Shown here piece by piece: positions 1 through 8,508 of a stretch of DNA of 64,000 nt. The first letter of the stretch is position 1. Each line of letters starts with the position of its first letter. The notes beneath the pieces were generated by a model that saw only the letters and a program-made list of their open reading frames with translations, did no database searches and was not told the DNA's origin. The translations under genes were made by a program, and so were the position numbers. This DNA comes from Mycolicibacterium iranicum (GTDB lineage Bacteria; Actinomycetota; Actinomycetes; Mycobacteriales; Mycobacteriaceae): assembly GCF_002101705.1 (NCBI RefSeq), contig NZ_LQPC01000002.1, positions 144,100 through 208,099 on the forward strand, in the 5' to 3' direction.

Positions 1-1028
1 ATGCGCGGGACGATCAGCGGATCGGCTGGCGTGAAAGGAAATTCGGGCAGGTCGTCGATGTGGGTGTTGAAGGCGGCAGCGAGGACCTCCCGTGAGTACG
101 CGCTCGCCGATGCGCGATAGCCGATGTCGGCGGGGAACGGCTGGTCGAAGAAGATCAGGAAGTGCCACTCGTCGGTCCCGATGTTCTCGATGTGGTGCGG
201 GTAGGCCCTCGGGATGAAGTACATGTCGCCGGTGGTCATCGTCCAGGTATCGAGCGTGCCGTCGGGATTCATGATCGTCATCCGGGCGTCGCCGTGCTGC
301 ACGTAACCCATCTCAGCGGTGACGGGATGCCAGTGTGGTTCTCGCATGCCGTCCTCGGTGACGCGCAGCGAGTACATCGAGATGTCTTTGAGCACCGGCC
401 AGAACTGGCTGCGCGCAAAGCGTGCATTACCGCTCACGTAGTTCAACCCGGGTGCTTGGGCTTCGACGTCGAACTTGTGCGGGTCATTGAAGTACGCCCT
501 CGCGGGGATGTCCGGCGCACCGGTGCGGGCGGCCAGTTTGTGGTCGCGAGTGTCACGACGAATCTTGGCCATGTCGGAGGCGGGCAGATCGTAGGTGTTG
601 CCCAGAACCGCGTCGGAGAAGGCGCCCAGAGTCGCGCCGAATCCGAAGTCTTCGGGGCGTTCGTTGCGGAAGGCGATGATGAACTCCGCGACATCGTCGC
701 CGATGTTCTCGATGTGGTGCAGCGACCCGGATGCGGCGTGGAACATCTGGCCTGCCGTCACGATGAACGTCGAGAAGCTGCTGTGGTCGTCGAGGATCGA
801 CACCAGCGCGGTTCCTCGGACGCAGTAGGTGAGCTCGTTGGCGTTGGCGTGCCAGTGCGGTGTGCGCATCGCACCCGGATTCAGCAGGACCCGTTTGATC
901 GACAACCCCTTGAGGATCGGGAGATTGTCGGCGGTCACTCGACGCATGGAGCCGAGGTCGGACTCCTCGACGATCTCGCCGTCGTGCAATGACGCGGTGT
1001 GGCTGCTGCGCGCGATGGACGTCGTCAT
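1..1028 (-). CDS. Bicupin, oxalate decarboxylase-like (3' end cut by window edge)
   Basis: The reverse strand reads open from an ATG at 1028 to the window edge, about 342 residues, with no stop seen. A strong AGGAGG ribosome site lies five bases before the ATG. Two cupin barrels are visible. The first carries HWHANANE around residues 58-65, with a later LHHIEN segment. The second carries HWHPVTAEMGY, followed by PHHIEN. These histidine/glutamate sets are the metal-binding motifs of bicupins such as oxalate decarboxylase and related dioxygenases. There is no signal peptide, so it should be cytoplasmic. Bicupins use Mn, Fe or other metals and vary widely in substrate, so oxalate is a family-level guess. 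The gene faces away from the DUF2993 gene across about 157 bases that must hold both promoters. Confidence 0.85.
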   Translation of the reverse strand, partial: MTTSIARSSHTASLHDGEIVEESDLGSMRRVTADNLPILKGLSIKRVLLNPGAMRTPHWHANANELTYCVRGTALVSILDDHSSFSTFIVTAGQMFHAASGSLHHIENIGDDVAEFIIAFRNERPEDFGFGATLGAFSDAVLGNTYDLPASDMAKIRRDTRDHKLAARTGAPDIPARAYFNDPHKFDVEAQAPGLNYVSGNARFARSQFWPVLKDISMYSLRVTEDGMREPHWHPVTAEMGYVQHGDARMTIMNPDGTLDTWTMTTGDMYFIPRAYPHHIENIGTDEWHFLIFFDQPFPADIGYRASASAYSREVLAAAFNTHIDDLPEFPFTPADPLIVPR

Positions 1029-1185
1029 GGTGTCCTCCTGACGGAATTTGTCGCTGACGCAGACGAGTCTGCTCCGTAGCATCCGCGCTGTCATGGACGT
1101 TGGCCGAGCTTCGCACTACCTGCTGGCGGTAACTCGTGGCAGGACTTTCTCCGCAGGTGCTTGCCGATGGTGCAGAATTACGCAG

Positions 1186-2181
1186 GTGACGAACCCGCCG
1201 CAACGCCCAGGAGATCCTGGCCGGCGAGGCCGCGGGATGCCGCCACCTGACCCGGCGACGCGACGACTTCCGCGACCCGGCGGACCGGACTCGCCGACAG
1301 AGCAGATATGGGCCCGTCCTGCCCAGCCGATGGGAGCCGCCCCGACCGAGAAAATCCGGCGGCCACCGCCGCCACCACCGCGCCCGCAGGCGCCGCCACC
1401 GCGACCTGTGCCTCCCCGGCAAACGTCGCCGGGCCCGATCGCAGAAAGCCCAAAGCGAGCAACGTTTTTCACTCGGCAAACCATCGTCCCGCTTGCGGTC
1501 ATCGCGGTCGCCGTGCTGGCGGGCGGGCTTGCAGGCGCCGAACTCTATGCCCGCCACCGCGCGGACGGCATCCTCGTCGCCGTGGCCGAATGCGTCGTTG
1601 AGGACGGGGCGACGATCTCCTACGGGGTGAATCCGCCGTTCCTGTGGCAGCACATCACCGGCCACTACACGAACATCTCGGTCGAAACAGCGGGGGATCG
1701 CGTGCAGTCGGCGAAGGGAATGACGGCAGACGTCACCCTGCGAGACGTGCGCCTTCAGGATTCCGGCGATTCCAAAGGCACCATCGGGGCGTTGGACGCG
1801 ACCCTGACGTGGACGTCGGCAGGCATCAAAGACACTGTCGCCGAGAACCTACCCGTGGTCGGCAGCCTGGTCACCGATGTCAGGACCGACCCGCAGTCCA
1901 GCACGATCGTGATGAACGCGGGCGACTCCAGCGTCACCGCGAAACCCGTTGTCTCAGAAGGAGACCTCAACCTGGAGGTGCTGGAGGTCGCGGGGCCGTT
2001 CCCGAAGGAGACGGTACAGTCGGCGCTCAACGACCTGACGAAGAAGCTCAACGACAACTACCCGCTCGGAATTCACGCCGACAGCGTCGAGGTCACCGAA
2101 AGGGGAGTCGTCGGAACGTTCTCCAGCCAAGACGCCGCCATCCCGAACGAGGAGACGAACGCCTGTTTCGCGCGGCTATAG
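1186..2181 (+). CDS. DUF2993 membrane-anchored lipid-binding-type protein
   Basis: 331 residues from a GTG at 1186. The frame stays open upstream to 1048, but the GTG gives the usual mycobacterial arrangement: a Pro/Arg-rich cytoplasmic tail (residues 1 to about 105, with runs of PPPPPP), one transmembrane helix (TIVPLAVIAVAVLAGGLAGAE), then an external domain. The external domain matches DUF2993, the family of the periplasmic phospholipid-binding protein LmeA. Expected sites are the inner membrane and periplasm. The exact role is not known from sequence. It stands alone, six bases from the convergent Lrp gene. The start is uncertain because no clear ribosome site precedes it. Confidence 0.75.
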   Translation: MTNPPQRPGDPGRRGRGMPPPDPATRRLPRPGGPDSPTEQIWARPAQPMGAAPTEKIRRPPPPPPRPQAPPPRPVPPRQTSPGPIAESPKRATFFTRQTIVPLAVIAVAVLAGGLAGAELYARHRADGILVAVAECVVEDGATISYGVNPPFLWQHITGHYTNISVETAGDRVQSAKGMTADVTLRDVRLQDSGDSKGTIGALDATLTWTSAGIKDTVAENLPVVGSLVTDVRTDPQSSTIVMNAGDSSVTAKPVVSEGDLNLEVLEVAGPFPKETVQSALNDLTKKLNDNYPLGIHADSVEVTERGVVGTFSSQDAAIPNEETNACFARL

Positions 2182-2186
2182 GTGCC

Positions 2187-2663
2187 TCAGCCGCGGCCGC
2201 GCGCCAGTTCCTCAAGTAGCGGTCGGGTGCGGTACGCGACCACCTCGTGCATGGCGACCGACATCGTCGTGCGTTCGACACCGGGAACCGCGAGAACCAG
2301 ACCCGCGACTCGATACAGGTCATCGGCATCGGTCGCTACGACACCGACCAACAGATCGGCCGCACCTGAGAGCCCGGTGACCTGGGTGATCTGGGTGACG
2401 GTCTCCAGCTCGGCAATCACGTCTTCGAGCTTGTGCTGGTCCACCACGACGGTGATGAACGCCTTCAGCGGATATCCGAGATCACGCGGAGAGACGCACC
2501 GGTCGATGGGCGCGAGCACCTTCTCCTGATCCCAGCGCGCCAATCGCGCCTGCACCGTGTTTCGTGCCAGGTTGAGCATCGTCGCCAGCTGCACCCCCGT
2601 AGCCCTCGGTGCGTCGCACAGGGCCAGTAGCAACCGTGCGTCGGTGCGGTCGAGTTTCGCCAT
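2187..2663 (-). CDS. Lrp/AsnC family transcriptional regulator
   Basis: 158 residues. An N-terminal helix-turn-helix (about residues 5-50, LDRTDARLLLAL and LARNTVQARLARW) is followed by a RAM/AsnC ligand-binding domain (about 65-150, including VTGLSGAADLLVGVVA). Family members bind amino acids and form octamers on DNA. The gene is divergent from the indolepyruvate ferredoxin oxidoreductase gene, with 139 bases between starts. That spacer contains a palindrome at 2712-2728. Lrp regulators often control the adjacent amino-acid catabolic gene, so it probably senses an aromatic or branched-chain amino acid and controls the oxidoreductase and itself. The ligand is inferred only. Confidence 0.88.
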   Translation of the reverse strand: MAKLDRTDARLLLALCDAPRATGVQLATMLNLARNTVQARLARWDQEKVLAPIDRCVSPRDLGYPLKAFITVVVDQHKLEDVIAELETVTQITQVTGLSGAADLLVGVVATDADDLYRVAGLVLAVPGVERTTMSVAMHEVVAYRTRPLLEELARGRG

Positions 2664-2711
2664 GTCGCGCAGTATCCCACGTCACACCGATCGAATTATG
2701 GGCAACATGCT

Positions 2712-2728
2712 CAATCAGTTATTGATTG
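2712..2728. promoter_or_regulatory. Palindrome, candidate Lrp operator
   Basis: CAATCA-GTTAT-TGATTG is a perfect inverted repeat with 6-bp arms and a 5-bp AT-rich centre. It sits in the spacer between the divergent Lrp and oxidoreductase genes, a region much richer in A/T than its surroundings. The position and shape suit an Lrp/AsnC binding site. The assignment rests on location and symmetry only. Confidence 0.55.
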
Positions 2729-2802
2729 CTTGCTCACATTGCGCGCCCCTGCCACTCTAGAGGAAGCAATACGCCCAGCAATCGCCGAGGTGGTGAGCCC
2801 CG

Positions 2803-5800
2803 ATGACGGATCTCGACGTCCGCCGACCCGACCGAAACGCCTACGAACTCAGCGACCGCTACCGCGCGGGATCGGGGGCGGTGCTGCTGACCGGTGTGCA
2901 GGCCATCGCTCGGGCTCTCGTCGAACAGCACGAGCGGGACGCGCGTGCCGGACTGAGGACGGCGACGTTCATCTCCGGCTATCAGGGCAGCCCCCTGGGC
3001 GGAGTCGACCGCATGCTGGCCGGAATGCCCGACGTGCTGGGCGCCCACGACATCACCTTCGTCCCCGGGCTGAACGAGGAACTTGCGGCGACCTCCGTGT
3101 GGGGCAGTCAAGCGGTGCTGGGCGCGGGTACGCCGACCCACGACGGCGTGTTGGGCGTCTGGTATGGCAAAGGGCCCGGCCTCGACCGCGCCACCGACGC
3201 TCTCCGGCACGCCAACATGTACGGCGTCAACGCTCGCGGCGGAATGCTGCTCCTCGTCGGTGACGACCCCGCCTCCAAATCGTCCACCGTGCCCGCGGTC
3301 AGCGAGCGCTCCTTGGCGGCGCTGGGAATCCCTGTCCTGTTCCCACGCAACGCCCGTGAGATCGTCACGATGGCAATGCACGGGATCGCGTTGTCCAGGG
3401 CGTCAGGCTGTGTGGTGGCGCTCAAGATCGTCGCCGACGTGGCCGACGGCGCGTGGTCGGTCGACGCACAAGACCTCGAAGTCGACATCGTCGTTCCCGA
3501 AATCTACTGGGAGGGAAAGCCCTTCTCGTACCGACAGCGTCCGATGGCGGCACCCGCGGACAGTCTGCTCGCCGAGGCTGACCTGTACGGGCCGCGTGCG
3601 GAAGTCGTCCGGGCCTACGGTACGGCCAACCGCCTCGACGTCATCGAGCTCGACTCCGCGACTGCGCGCATCGGAATCGCCGCCACCGGAACTGCTTTCG
3701 ATTCGGTGCGGCAGGCTCTGTCCGACCTCGGCGCGGACGACTTTGCGCTGAGGCGGGCCGGTGTCCGACTTCTGAGAATCGGGATGCCCACCCCGCTGGG
3801 TCCCGACACGGTCACCGCGTTCGCCGACGGCCTCGACGAGATCCTGGTGGTCGAGGACAAGACCGCGTTCGTCGAGACACAAATGCGAGAGATCCTGTAC
3901 GGCAGGCACGGCGCACCGCCGATCATCGGCAAGAAGGACGCGCAGGGGCGTCTGCTCGTTCCCGCAGGCGGTGAGCTGACCGCCGGACGACTGCTCGCGC
4001 CGCTGCGCCGTGTCCTCGGACAGCACCTCGACCTCAAGAAGCCGCCACCGCCTCCGTTGGCGCTGGAAGTCCTTCCCGCCCAACGTGCGGCCTACTTCTG
4101 CAGCGGATGCCCCCACAACCGCTCGACCGCGGTTCCCGAAGGGTCGCTCGCCGGCGGCGGGATCGGCTGCCACACGATGGTCACGATGTCGGGCCGCAAG
4201 GACAGCGCTGTCACCGGCCTCACCCAGATGGGCGGCGAAGGCAGCCAGTGGATCGGTCAGGCGCCGTTCACCGATATCCCCCACCTGTTCCAGAACATCG
4301 GCGACGGCACGTTCTTCCACTCCGGCCAACTCGCGGTGCAGGCCTGTGTCGCCGCCGGGGTGAACATCACCTACAAGCTGCTCTACAACGACGTCGTCGC
4401 GATGACCGGCGCCCAGCACGCCGAAGGGGCACTGGCGGTCGCTGCTCTGACTCACAAGCTGAAATATGAAGGTGTGCAGCAGATCATCATTTGTGCCGAC
4501 GAGCCTCGCCGTCACCGCAAGCGTGCTCTGGCCGAGGGCACGCTCGTGTGGCACCGGGACCGCCTCGACGAAGCGCAGAAGAGGTTGCGCGACGTCAAAG
4601 GTGTGACGGTCCTGATCTATGACCAGCACTGTGCCGCCGACGCGCGCCGACAGCGCAAACGCGGCAGCCTGCCCACCCGGACAACCCGGGTGATCATCAA
4701 CGAGGCCGTCTGCGAAGGCTGCGGCGACTGCGGTGTGAAGTCGAATTGCCTTTCCGTGCAACCTGTCGACACCGAGTTGGGCCGCAAGACCCGTATCGAC
4801 CAGACGTCCTGCAACACCGACTACAGCTGCCTCGACGGCGACTGCCCATCGTTTGTCACTGTGGAGGTGACGGGTAAGCAGCCGCCGACCAAGCGGGTGC
4901 CGTCGCCGCCCGTGCTCCCGGAACTGGCCGCGGAACCCATCACCTCCACGCACAACGTGTTCTTCGCCGGAATCGGCGGCACCGGCATCGTCACGGTGAA
5001 CCAGGTGCTGGCCACCGCCGCCTTACGGGCGGGATACGACGTCGAGAGCCTCGACCAGATCGGCCTCAGCCAGAAGGCGGGTCCTGTAGTCAGCCATCTC
5101 CGGTTCGCCGCACACGAGCTCGACCCCGCCAACCGGCTCACACCCGGCAGCGCGGACTGTTTCGTCGCCTTTGACCTGCTGGCTGCCGCCGACCCGAAGA
5201 ATCTCAGCTACGGCGATCCCACCAGAACGGTGTCGGTGGCCTCGACCAGCAAGACGCCCACCGGGAACATGGTGTACGACAAGACGATTGCCTATCCTGA
5301 CACGGCGTCTCTGTTGGACCGGTTGGGCCGCGTCTCGCGCAGCGTGCAGTCTTTCGACGCGCTGGCGGCGGCGCAGGCGTTGTTCGGTGACACCGCCGCG
5401 GCGAACTTCCTGTTGATCGGCGCGGCCTATCAGACGGGGGCGCTGCGCATACCGGCGTATGCCATCGAGGAAGCGATCGGGATCAACGGCGTCGCCGCCG
5501 CGGCAAACGTCGCCGCGTTTCGTTGGGGCCGCGTCGCGATCGCCGATCCGGCACACTTCCACGACGTGGTCTCGCCCATGACCGATCGGCGCGCGGCGCC
5601 TGCGCCTGTGCACGTGCTGGCGGGCACCTCGTTCTGCGGGCACGTCGGCGACCTCATCGCGCGGCGCGCATCCGACCTCGTGGCGTTTCAGAATGACAAG
5701 GTCGCACGCAGGTATGTGGATGTCATGGAACAGATCTGGACCGCAGAACGTGCCGTCGGCGCCCGCACCGAGTTCAGCGAGGCGGTCGCGAGGGGGCTGT

Positions 5801-6246
5801 ACAAGTTCACCGCGTACAAGGACGAGTACGAGGTGGCGCGGCTGCTCACCGACCCTCAGTTCCTGGACCACGTCAAGTCCGAAGTGCCGGGCGGCGAAAA
5901 GCTGACCTACAGGCTGCACCCGCCTACGCTGCGGTCGATGGGCCGCACATCGAAGATCGGTCTGGGCCCGAGAAGTCATGTCGCGTTGCGTGTTCTGGCC
6001 AAAGGGAAGCTGCTGCGCGGAACTGTCTTCGATCCGTTCGGGTATGCACGTGTTCGCAAGGTCGAACGGGAACTTCTGGCCGAATACGTCTCCGTCGTGG
6101 TGCGACTGGCCGGCGAACTCGATACCGACAACTACGACCACGCAGTCGAAGTGGCCGGGTTGGCGGACATGGTGCGCGGCTACGAGGACATCAAGCTCAC
6201 AAGTATTGACGCCTACCGCACCCGATTGCGAGAGCTGGGGCTCTAA
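2803..6246 (+). CDS. Indolepyruvate ferredoxin oxidoreductase, fused alpha/beta subunits
   Basis: 1147 residues, the length typical of the single-chain bacterial enzyme. It oxidatively decarboxylates aryl (or branched) 2-oxo acids to acyl-CoA, passing electrons to ferredoxin, in aromatic amino-acid breakdown. In order: pyrimidine-binding domain (SGYQGSPLGG near residue 55), transketolase-like C domain, thiamine-diphosphate domain (CSGCPHNRST near 430, NIGDGTFFHSG near 500), a Cys cluster (CEGCGDCG, then CNTDYSCLDGDC, near 635-685), and the gamma-type domain with GIGGTGIVTVNQ near 725. The ATG at 2803 follows GAGG at moderate spacing. Its stop overlaps the convergent cutinase stop by 4 bp. Regulation is probably by the divergent Lrp gene. 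Confidence 0.93.
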   Translation: MTDLDVRRPDRNAYELSDRYRAGSGAVLLTGVQAIARALVEQHERDARAGLRTATFISGYQGSPLGGVDRMLAGMPDVLGAHDITFVPGLNEELAATSVWGSQAVLGAGTPTHDGVLGVWYGKGPGLDRATDALRHANMYGVNARGGMLLLVGDDPASKSSTVPAVSERSLAALGIPVLFPRNAREIVTMAMHGIALSRASGCVVALKIVADVADGAWSVDAQDLEVDIVVPEIYWEGKPFSYRQRPMAAPADSLLAEADLYGPRAEVVRAYGTANRLDVIELDSATARIGIAATGTAFDSVRQALSDLGADDFALRRAGVRLLRIGMPTPLGPDTVTAFADGLDEILVVEDKTAFVETQMREILYGRHGAPPIIGKKDAQGRLLVPAGGELTAGRLLAPLRRVLGQHLDLKKPPPPPLALEVLPAQRAAYFCSGCPHNRSTAVPEGSLAGGGIGCHTMVTMSGRKDSAVTGLTQMGGEGSQWIGQAPFTDIPHLFQNIGDGTFFHSGQLAVQACVAAGVNITYKLLYNDVVAMTGAQHAEGALAVAALTHKLKYEGVQQIIICADEPRRHRKRALAEGTLVWHRDRLDEAQKRLRDVKGVTVLIYDQHCAADARRQRKRGSLPTRTTRVIINEAVCEGCGDCGVKSNCLSVQPVDTELGRKTRIDQTSCNTDYSCLDGDCPSFVTVEVTGKQPPTKRVPSPPVLPELAAEPITSTHNVFFAGIGGTGIVTVNQVLATAALRAGYDVESLDQIGLSQKAGPVVSHLRFAAHELDPANRLTPGSADCFVAFDLLAAADPKNLSYGDPTRTVSVASTSKTPTGNMVYDKTIAYPDTASLLDRLGRVSRSVQSFDALAAAQALFGDTAAANFLLIGAAYQTGALRIPAYAIEEAIGINGVAAAANVAAFRWGRVAIADPAHFHDVVSPMTDRRAAPAPVHVLAGTSFCGHVGDLIARRASDLVAFQNDKVARRYVDVMEQIWTAERAVGARTEFSEAVARGLYKFTAYKDEYEVARLLTDPQFLDHVKSEVPGGEKLTYRLHPPTLRSMGRTSKIGLGPRSHVALRVLAKGKLLRGTVFDPFGYARVRKVERELLAEYVSVVVRLAGELDTDNYDHAVEVAGLADMVRGYEDIKLTSIDAYRTRLRELGL

Positions 6247-6923
6247 ACACGTTGCTGCACATGCTTGGTGATCCACTGGGCCGCCAGCTTCACCAGTCCG
6301 GACTGCGGGTAGCGCACATGCGCGGAGAAGTCGTCGCCGCGTGAACAGATCGGGTCACCGGTGTTGCACAGGTCTGCCGTCCTGGCGCCGAAATCCGGGC
6401 TGAGGACGGTCAGCGGTCTGCCGAACCGGGCCGACGGGTTGCCGAAGACGGCGATCGCCGCCACATGGGGCACGACGGCCAGCGGCAGCGGCGCGGTGTA
6501 GCCCAGTCCCGCGATGGGTGACGTGGCGACGACGTCGATGACGGCCGCGCCCTGGGAATAGCCGCCCATCACGATCTTGCTGTCGGGGCATTGCGCGGCA
6601 ATGGTTTGAACGCGCCTGCTGGCGTCATTGGCGCCGGTGGCGACCTGCGCGAAATCCCACGAAGCCGGGTACTTCACCGCGTAGGTGCCGATCGACTGTC
6701 CCTTGACCATCGGCTGCAGCGTCTTGACCAACGACGTGCCGACCACGCCGAGGCCAGGCGGTTCGTCAGTCCCGCGGGCGAAGACGATCTCGATGTCATT
6801 GCAGCGGGGTGCGGCCGTCACGACGGGTGCGCTGAGAGCGGCTGATGTCAGGGCCATCACGAGCGCCGATCCCGCGGCGATCAGCCGTCGGCGCGTCAGC
6901 GCGGCGATGATGCGAACAGCCAC
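6243..6923 (-). CDS. Secreted cutinase / carboxylesterase (Culp-like)
   Basis: 226 residues from a GTG at 6923 preceded by GAGGAGAGG. A longer frame to 6977 exists but lacks such a site. The N-terminus is a signal peptide (RRLIAAGSALVMALTSAALS) likely cut after TAA. The mature region has the cutinase fold: CNDIEIVFARGT at the start, nucleophile motif GGYSQGAAV, then NTGDPICSRG with the catalytic Asp, and the catalytic His in SAHVRYP. Paired cysteines fit the two conserved disulfides. Mycobacterial cutinase-like proteins hydrolyse lipid or ester substrates in or outside the envelope. The substrate here is unknown. Confidence 0.9.
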   Translation of the reverse strand: MAVRIIAALTRRRLIAAGSALVMALTSAALSAPVVTAAPRCNDIEIVFARGTDEPPGLGVVGTSLVKTLQPMVKGQSIGTYAVKYPASWDFAQVATGANDASRRVQTIAAQCPDSKIVMGGYSQGAAVIDVVATSPIAGLGYTAPLPLAVVPHVAAIAVFGNPSARFGRPLTVLSPDFGARTADLCNTGDPICSRGDDFSAHVRYPQSGLVKLAAQWITKHVQQRV

Positions 6924-7090
6924 GGGCCTCTCCTCGACCTGGCGGTTACTGGACGATGACGGGCATGGTGTACCCATCTGTCACAATTTTCACTCCAGCA
7001 CCAGTATGCCGTGGGTCACCGACGGGCGATGCGCCAGCGCACGACCCGCGAGCGGAAAGGGTGGCCGATCCCAACTAGTGGGTGACAGGG

Positions 7091-7636
7091 TCAGCGCGGA
7101 CGCGCGGAACGCAGCAGCGTGAAAAAGCTGTGCGACGGGTCTTCGGCGCCCGGCGAACCGACAGGTGTGCCCCGGGTGACGGGGTGGCTGAGGTCGCGTG
7201 TCGACGGGTCATTCACGTGGGCGGTGTCGGTGACGATGGCGCGTTCGACGATCTTCCACGTCCCGCCCCGCTTCTCGTAGCGGTCGAGATACCGTCCGCC
7301 GACGATGACGTCGACGTCGCGACCGTCGGCGACGAACGTGTGCGTGGCGATCGTGTAGACCTCGCCCTCGGCGGTGTCCCCGTCGATCGAGAAATCAGCC
7401 GTGGTGACGTGGTGCTGCATGGACCGCAGATAGGGCCGCGCCGCGGCGATCTGATCGATGAAGACGAGCGCCGATCCCGAGGAGAAGCGTCCGTGAGAGT
7501 CGGAAGCGTCCGGGTGGTAGAGGCGCCGCAGTTCGTCGACGTCTCCGCGGTCGACGGCGCGGCAGTAGCGGTGCACGAGTTTGCGAAGTTGATGCTCGTC
7601 GAGCATCTCCTGCAGAAGCGCGTCGTCGGACGTCAT
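7091..7636 (-). CDS. SnoaL-like / NTF2-fold protein
   Basis: 181 residues. The segment HQLRKLVHRYCRAVDRGDVDELRRLYHPDA is split by a typical SnoaL_4 helix pair and is followed by MQHHVTTADFSIDGDTAEGE and a final GGRYLDRYEKRGGTWKI strand. This is the alpha+beta cone fold shared by small dehydratases, isomerases and dioxygenase beta subunits. The reaction cannot be told. It is the last gene of a reverse-strand run: 14 bases after the kinase-like gene, which itself lies 21 bases after the luciferase-like gene, so the three are probably cotranscribed. Confidence 0.78.
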   Translation of the reverse strand: MTSDDALLQEMLDEHQLRKLVHRYCRAVDRGDVDELRRLYHPDASDSHGRFSSGSALVFIDQIAAARPYLRSMQHHVTTADFSIDGDTAEGEVYTIATHTFVADGRDVDVIVGGRYLDRYEKRGGTWKIVERAIVTDTAHVNDPSTRDLSHPVTRGTPVGSPGAEDPSHSFFTLLRSARPR

Positions 7637-7650
7637 GTCAGGGCCACCCT

Positions 7651-8487
7651 TCAGTCCTGTACAGCTTTGGCGATCGCCACATAACGGGTCAACGACGTGG
7701 CGGCGTGCCCGCGCGGGCTGTGAAGTTCCGATACCGCCGCGTGGATGACGCGGATGAGCGTCCAGGCTCGAGCCCGGTCCTCGTCGAGGGCGGCGGCGTC
7801 GACGAGCCGGTAGAAGCGGCGCCGGACGCCGTCACGGACGTCGCCGGAAAGATCAGCCCAGCGGTGCCACAGCATCGGTGCCAGTTCGTAGTGCGGGTCG
7901 CCGTTGAGAGGGCGTGGCGAGATCGCCAGCCAGGGCTCGCGGTCTGCGCTGAGCACGTGTCGGTAGTGCAGGTCGCCATGCAATACGACGCCCGCGGTCG
8001 CCGCCTCGGAGGTCAGCTCCCTGCTCAACGCTGCCGCCTGCTCCACCAGTCGGTGTGGGATCGGTGCCCCGCGTGGCAGGTGGTCCAGCTCGATCGTTCG
8101 CTGCTGAACAATCGAGGTGAGCGAGGTCAATTGCGGCATCGCTGGCACGTGCAGCGCGCCGTAGAGGCCGGCCGCGATCGCGCATGCCTCGGCCTCGGGC
8201 AGCGTCTCCAGGCTCGGCAGGGTAAGGCGTTCCAGCAGTACCGCCCGCTGGTGCGGATCGGCCCGAAGTAGCCGTACTGCGCCTCGGCCGCCCCAGCGCC
8301 GCAACACCAGGTGGTCATGCTCGGCTGCCTGTCCGGCTCTGCCGACCCGCAGAACAGCGGCCACACCGTCGTCGGTGCGCACCGGCAGCAGGTGCGCGTG
8401 GGTGCCGTCGTGGGCGGGCCCATCGGTGCGCAATCCCCACAATTCCAGCAGCTGCCGCGCTGTACTGGACGGCTCTTCTGATGTCAT
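7651..8487 (-). CDS. APH(6)/hydroxyurea phosphotransferase-like protein with altered active site
   Basis: 278 residues with the overall layout of the APH(6) streptomycin kinase family: an N-terminal lobe (VAAVLRVGRAGQ), a hinge, and a catalytic loop VVLHGDLHYRHVL near residue 168. The family catalytic loop is HGDxHxxNV, and the later metal-binding segment reads AIDPK. Here the loop Asn is His (HYRHV) and the metal Asp is Ser (AISPRPLNGDP). The loop Asp of HGD is kept. Loss of both metal ligands suggests weak or absent kinase activity, or a changed mechanism. The reading frame is otherwise intact. It sits between the luciferase-like and SnoaL-like genes in one operon. Aminoglycoside resistance should not be assumed. 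Confidence 0.75.
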   Translation of the reverse strand: MTSEEPSSTARQLLELWGLRTDGPAHDGTHAHLLPVRTDDGVAAVLRVGRAGQAAEHDHLVLRRWGGRGAVRLLRADPHQRAVLLERLTLPSLETLPEAEACAIAAGLYGALHVPAMPQLTSLTSIVQQRTIELDHLPRGAPIPHRLVEQAAALSRELTSEAATAGVVLHGDLHYRHVLSADREPWLAISPRPLNGDPHYELAPMLWHRWADLSGDVRDGVRRRFYRLVDAAALDEDRARAWTLIRVIHAAVSELHSPRGHAATSLTRYVAIAKAVQD

Positions 8488-8508
8488 CGAATGATGTTGT
8501 CGCAGAGG

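Noticed and set aside
162..992. Long plus-strand open frame opposite the bicupin
   Set aside because: It is the antisense shadow of the reverse-strand bicupin, which has a strong ribosome site and cupin motifs.
553..1665. Reverse open frame of 370 codons
   Set aside because: Arg/Ser-rich, no domain, and it crosses the bicupin and DUF2993 genes in the wrong frames.
3403..4953. 516-codon reverse frame
   Set aside because: Complete overlap with the indolepyruvate oxidoreductase; high G+C shadow.
7651..8487. Streptomycin resistance gene
   Set aside because: The metal-binding Asp and loop Asn of the APH(6) family are replaced, so resistance cannot be claimed.
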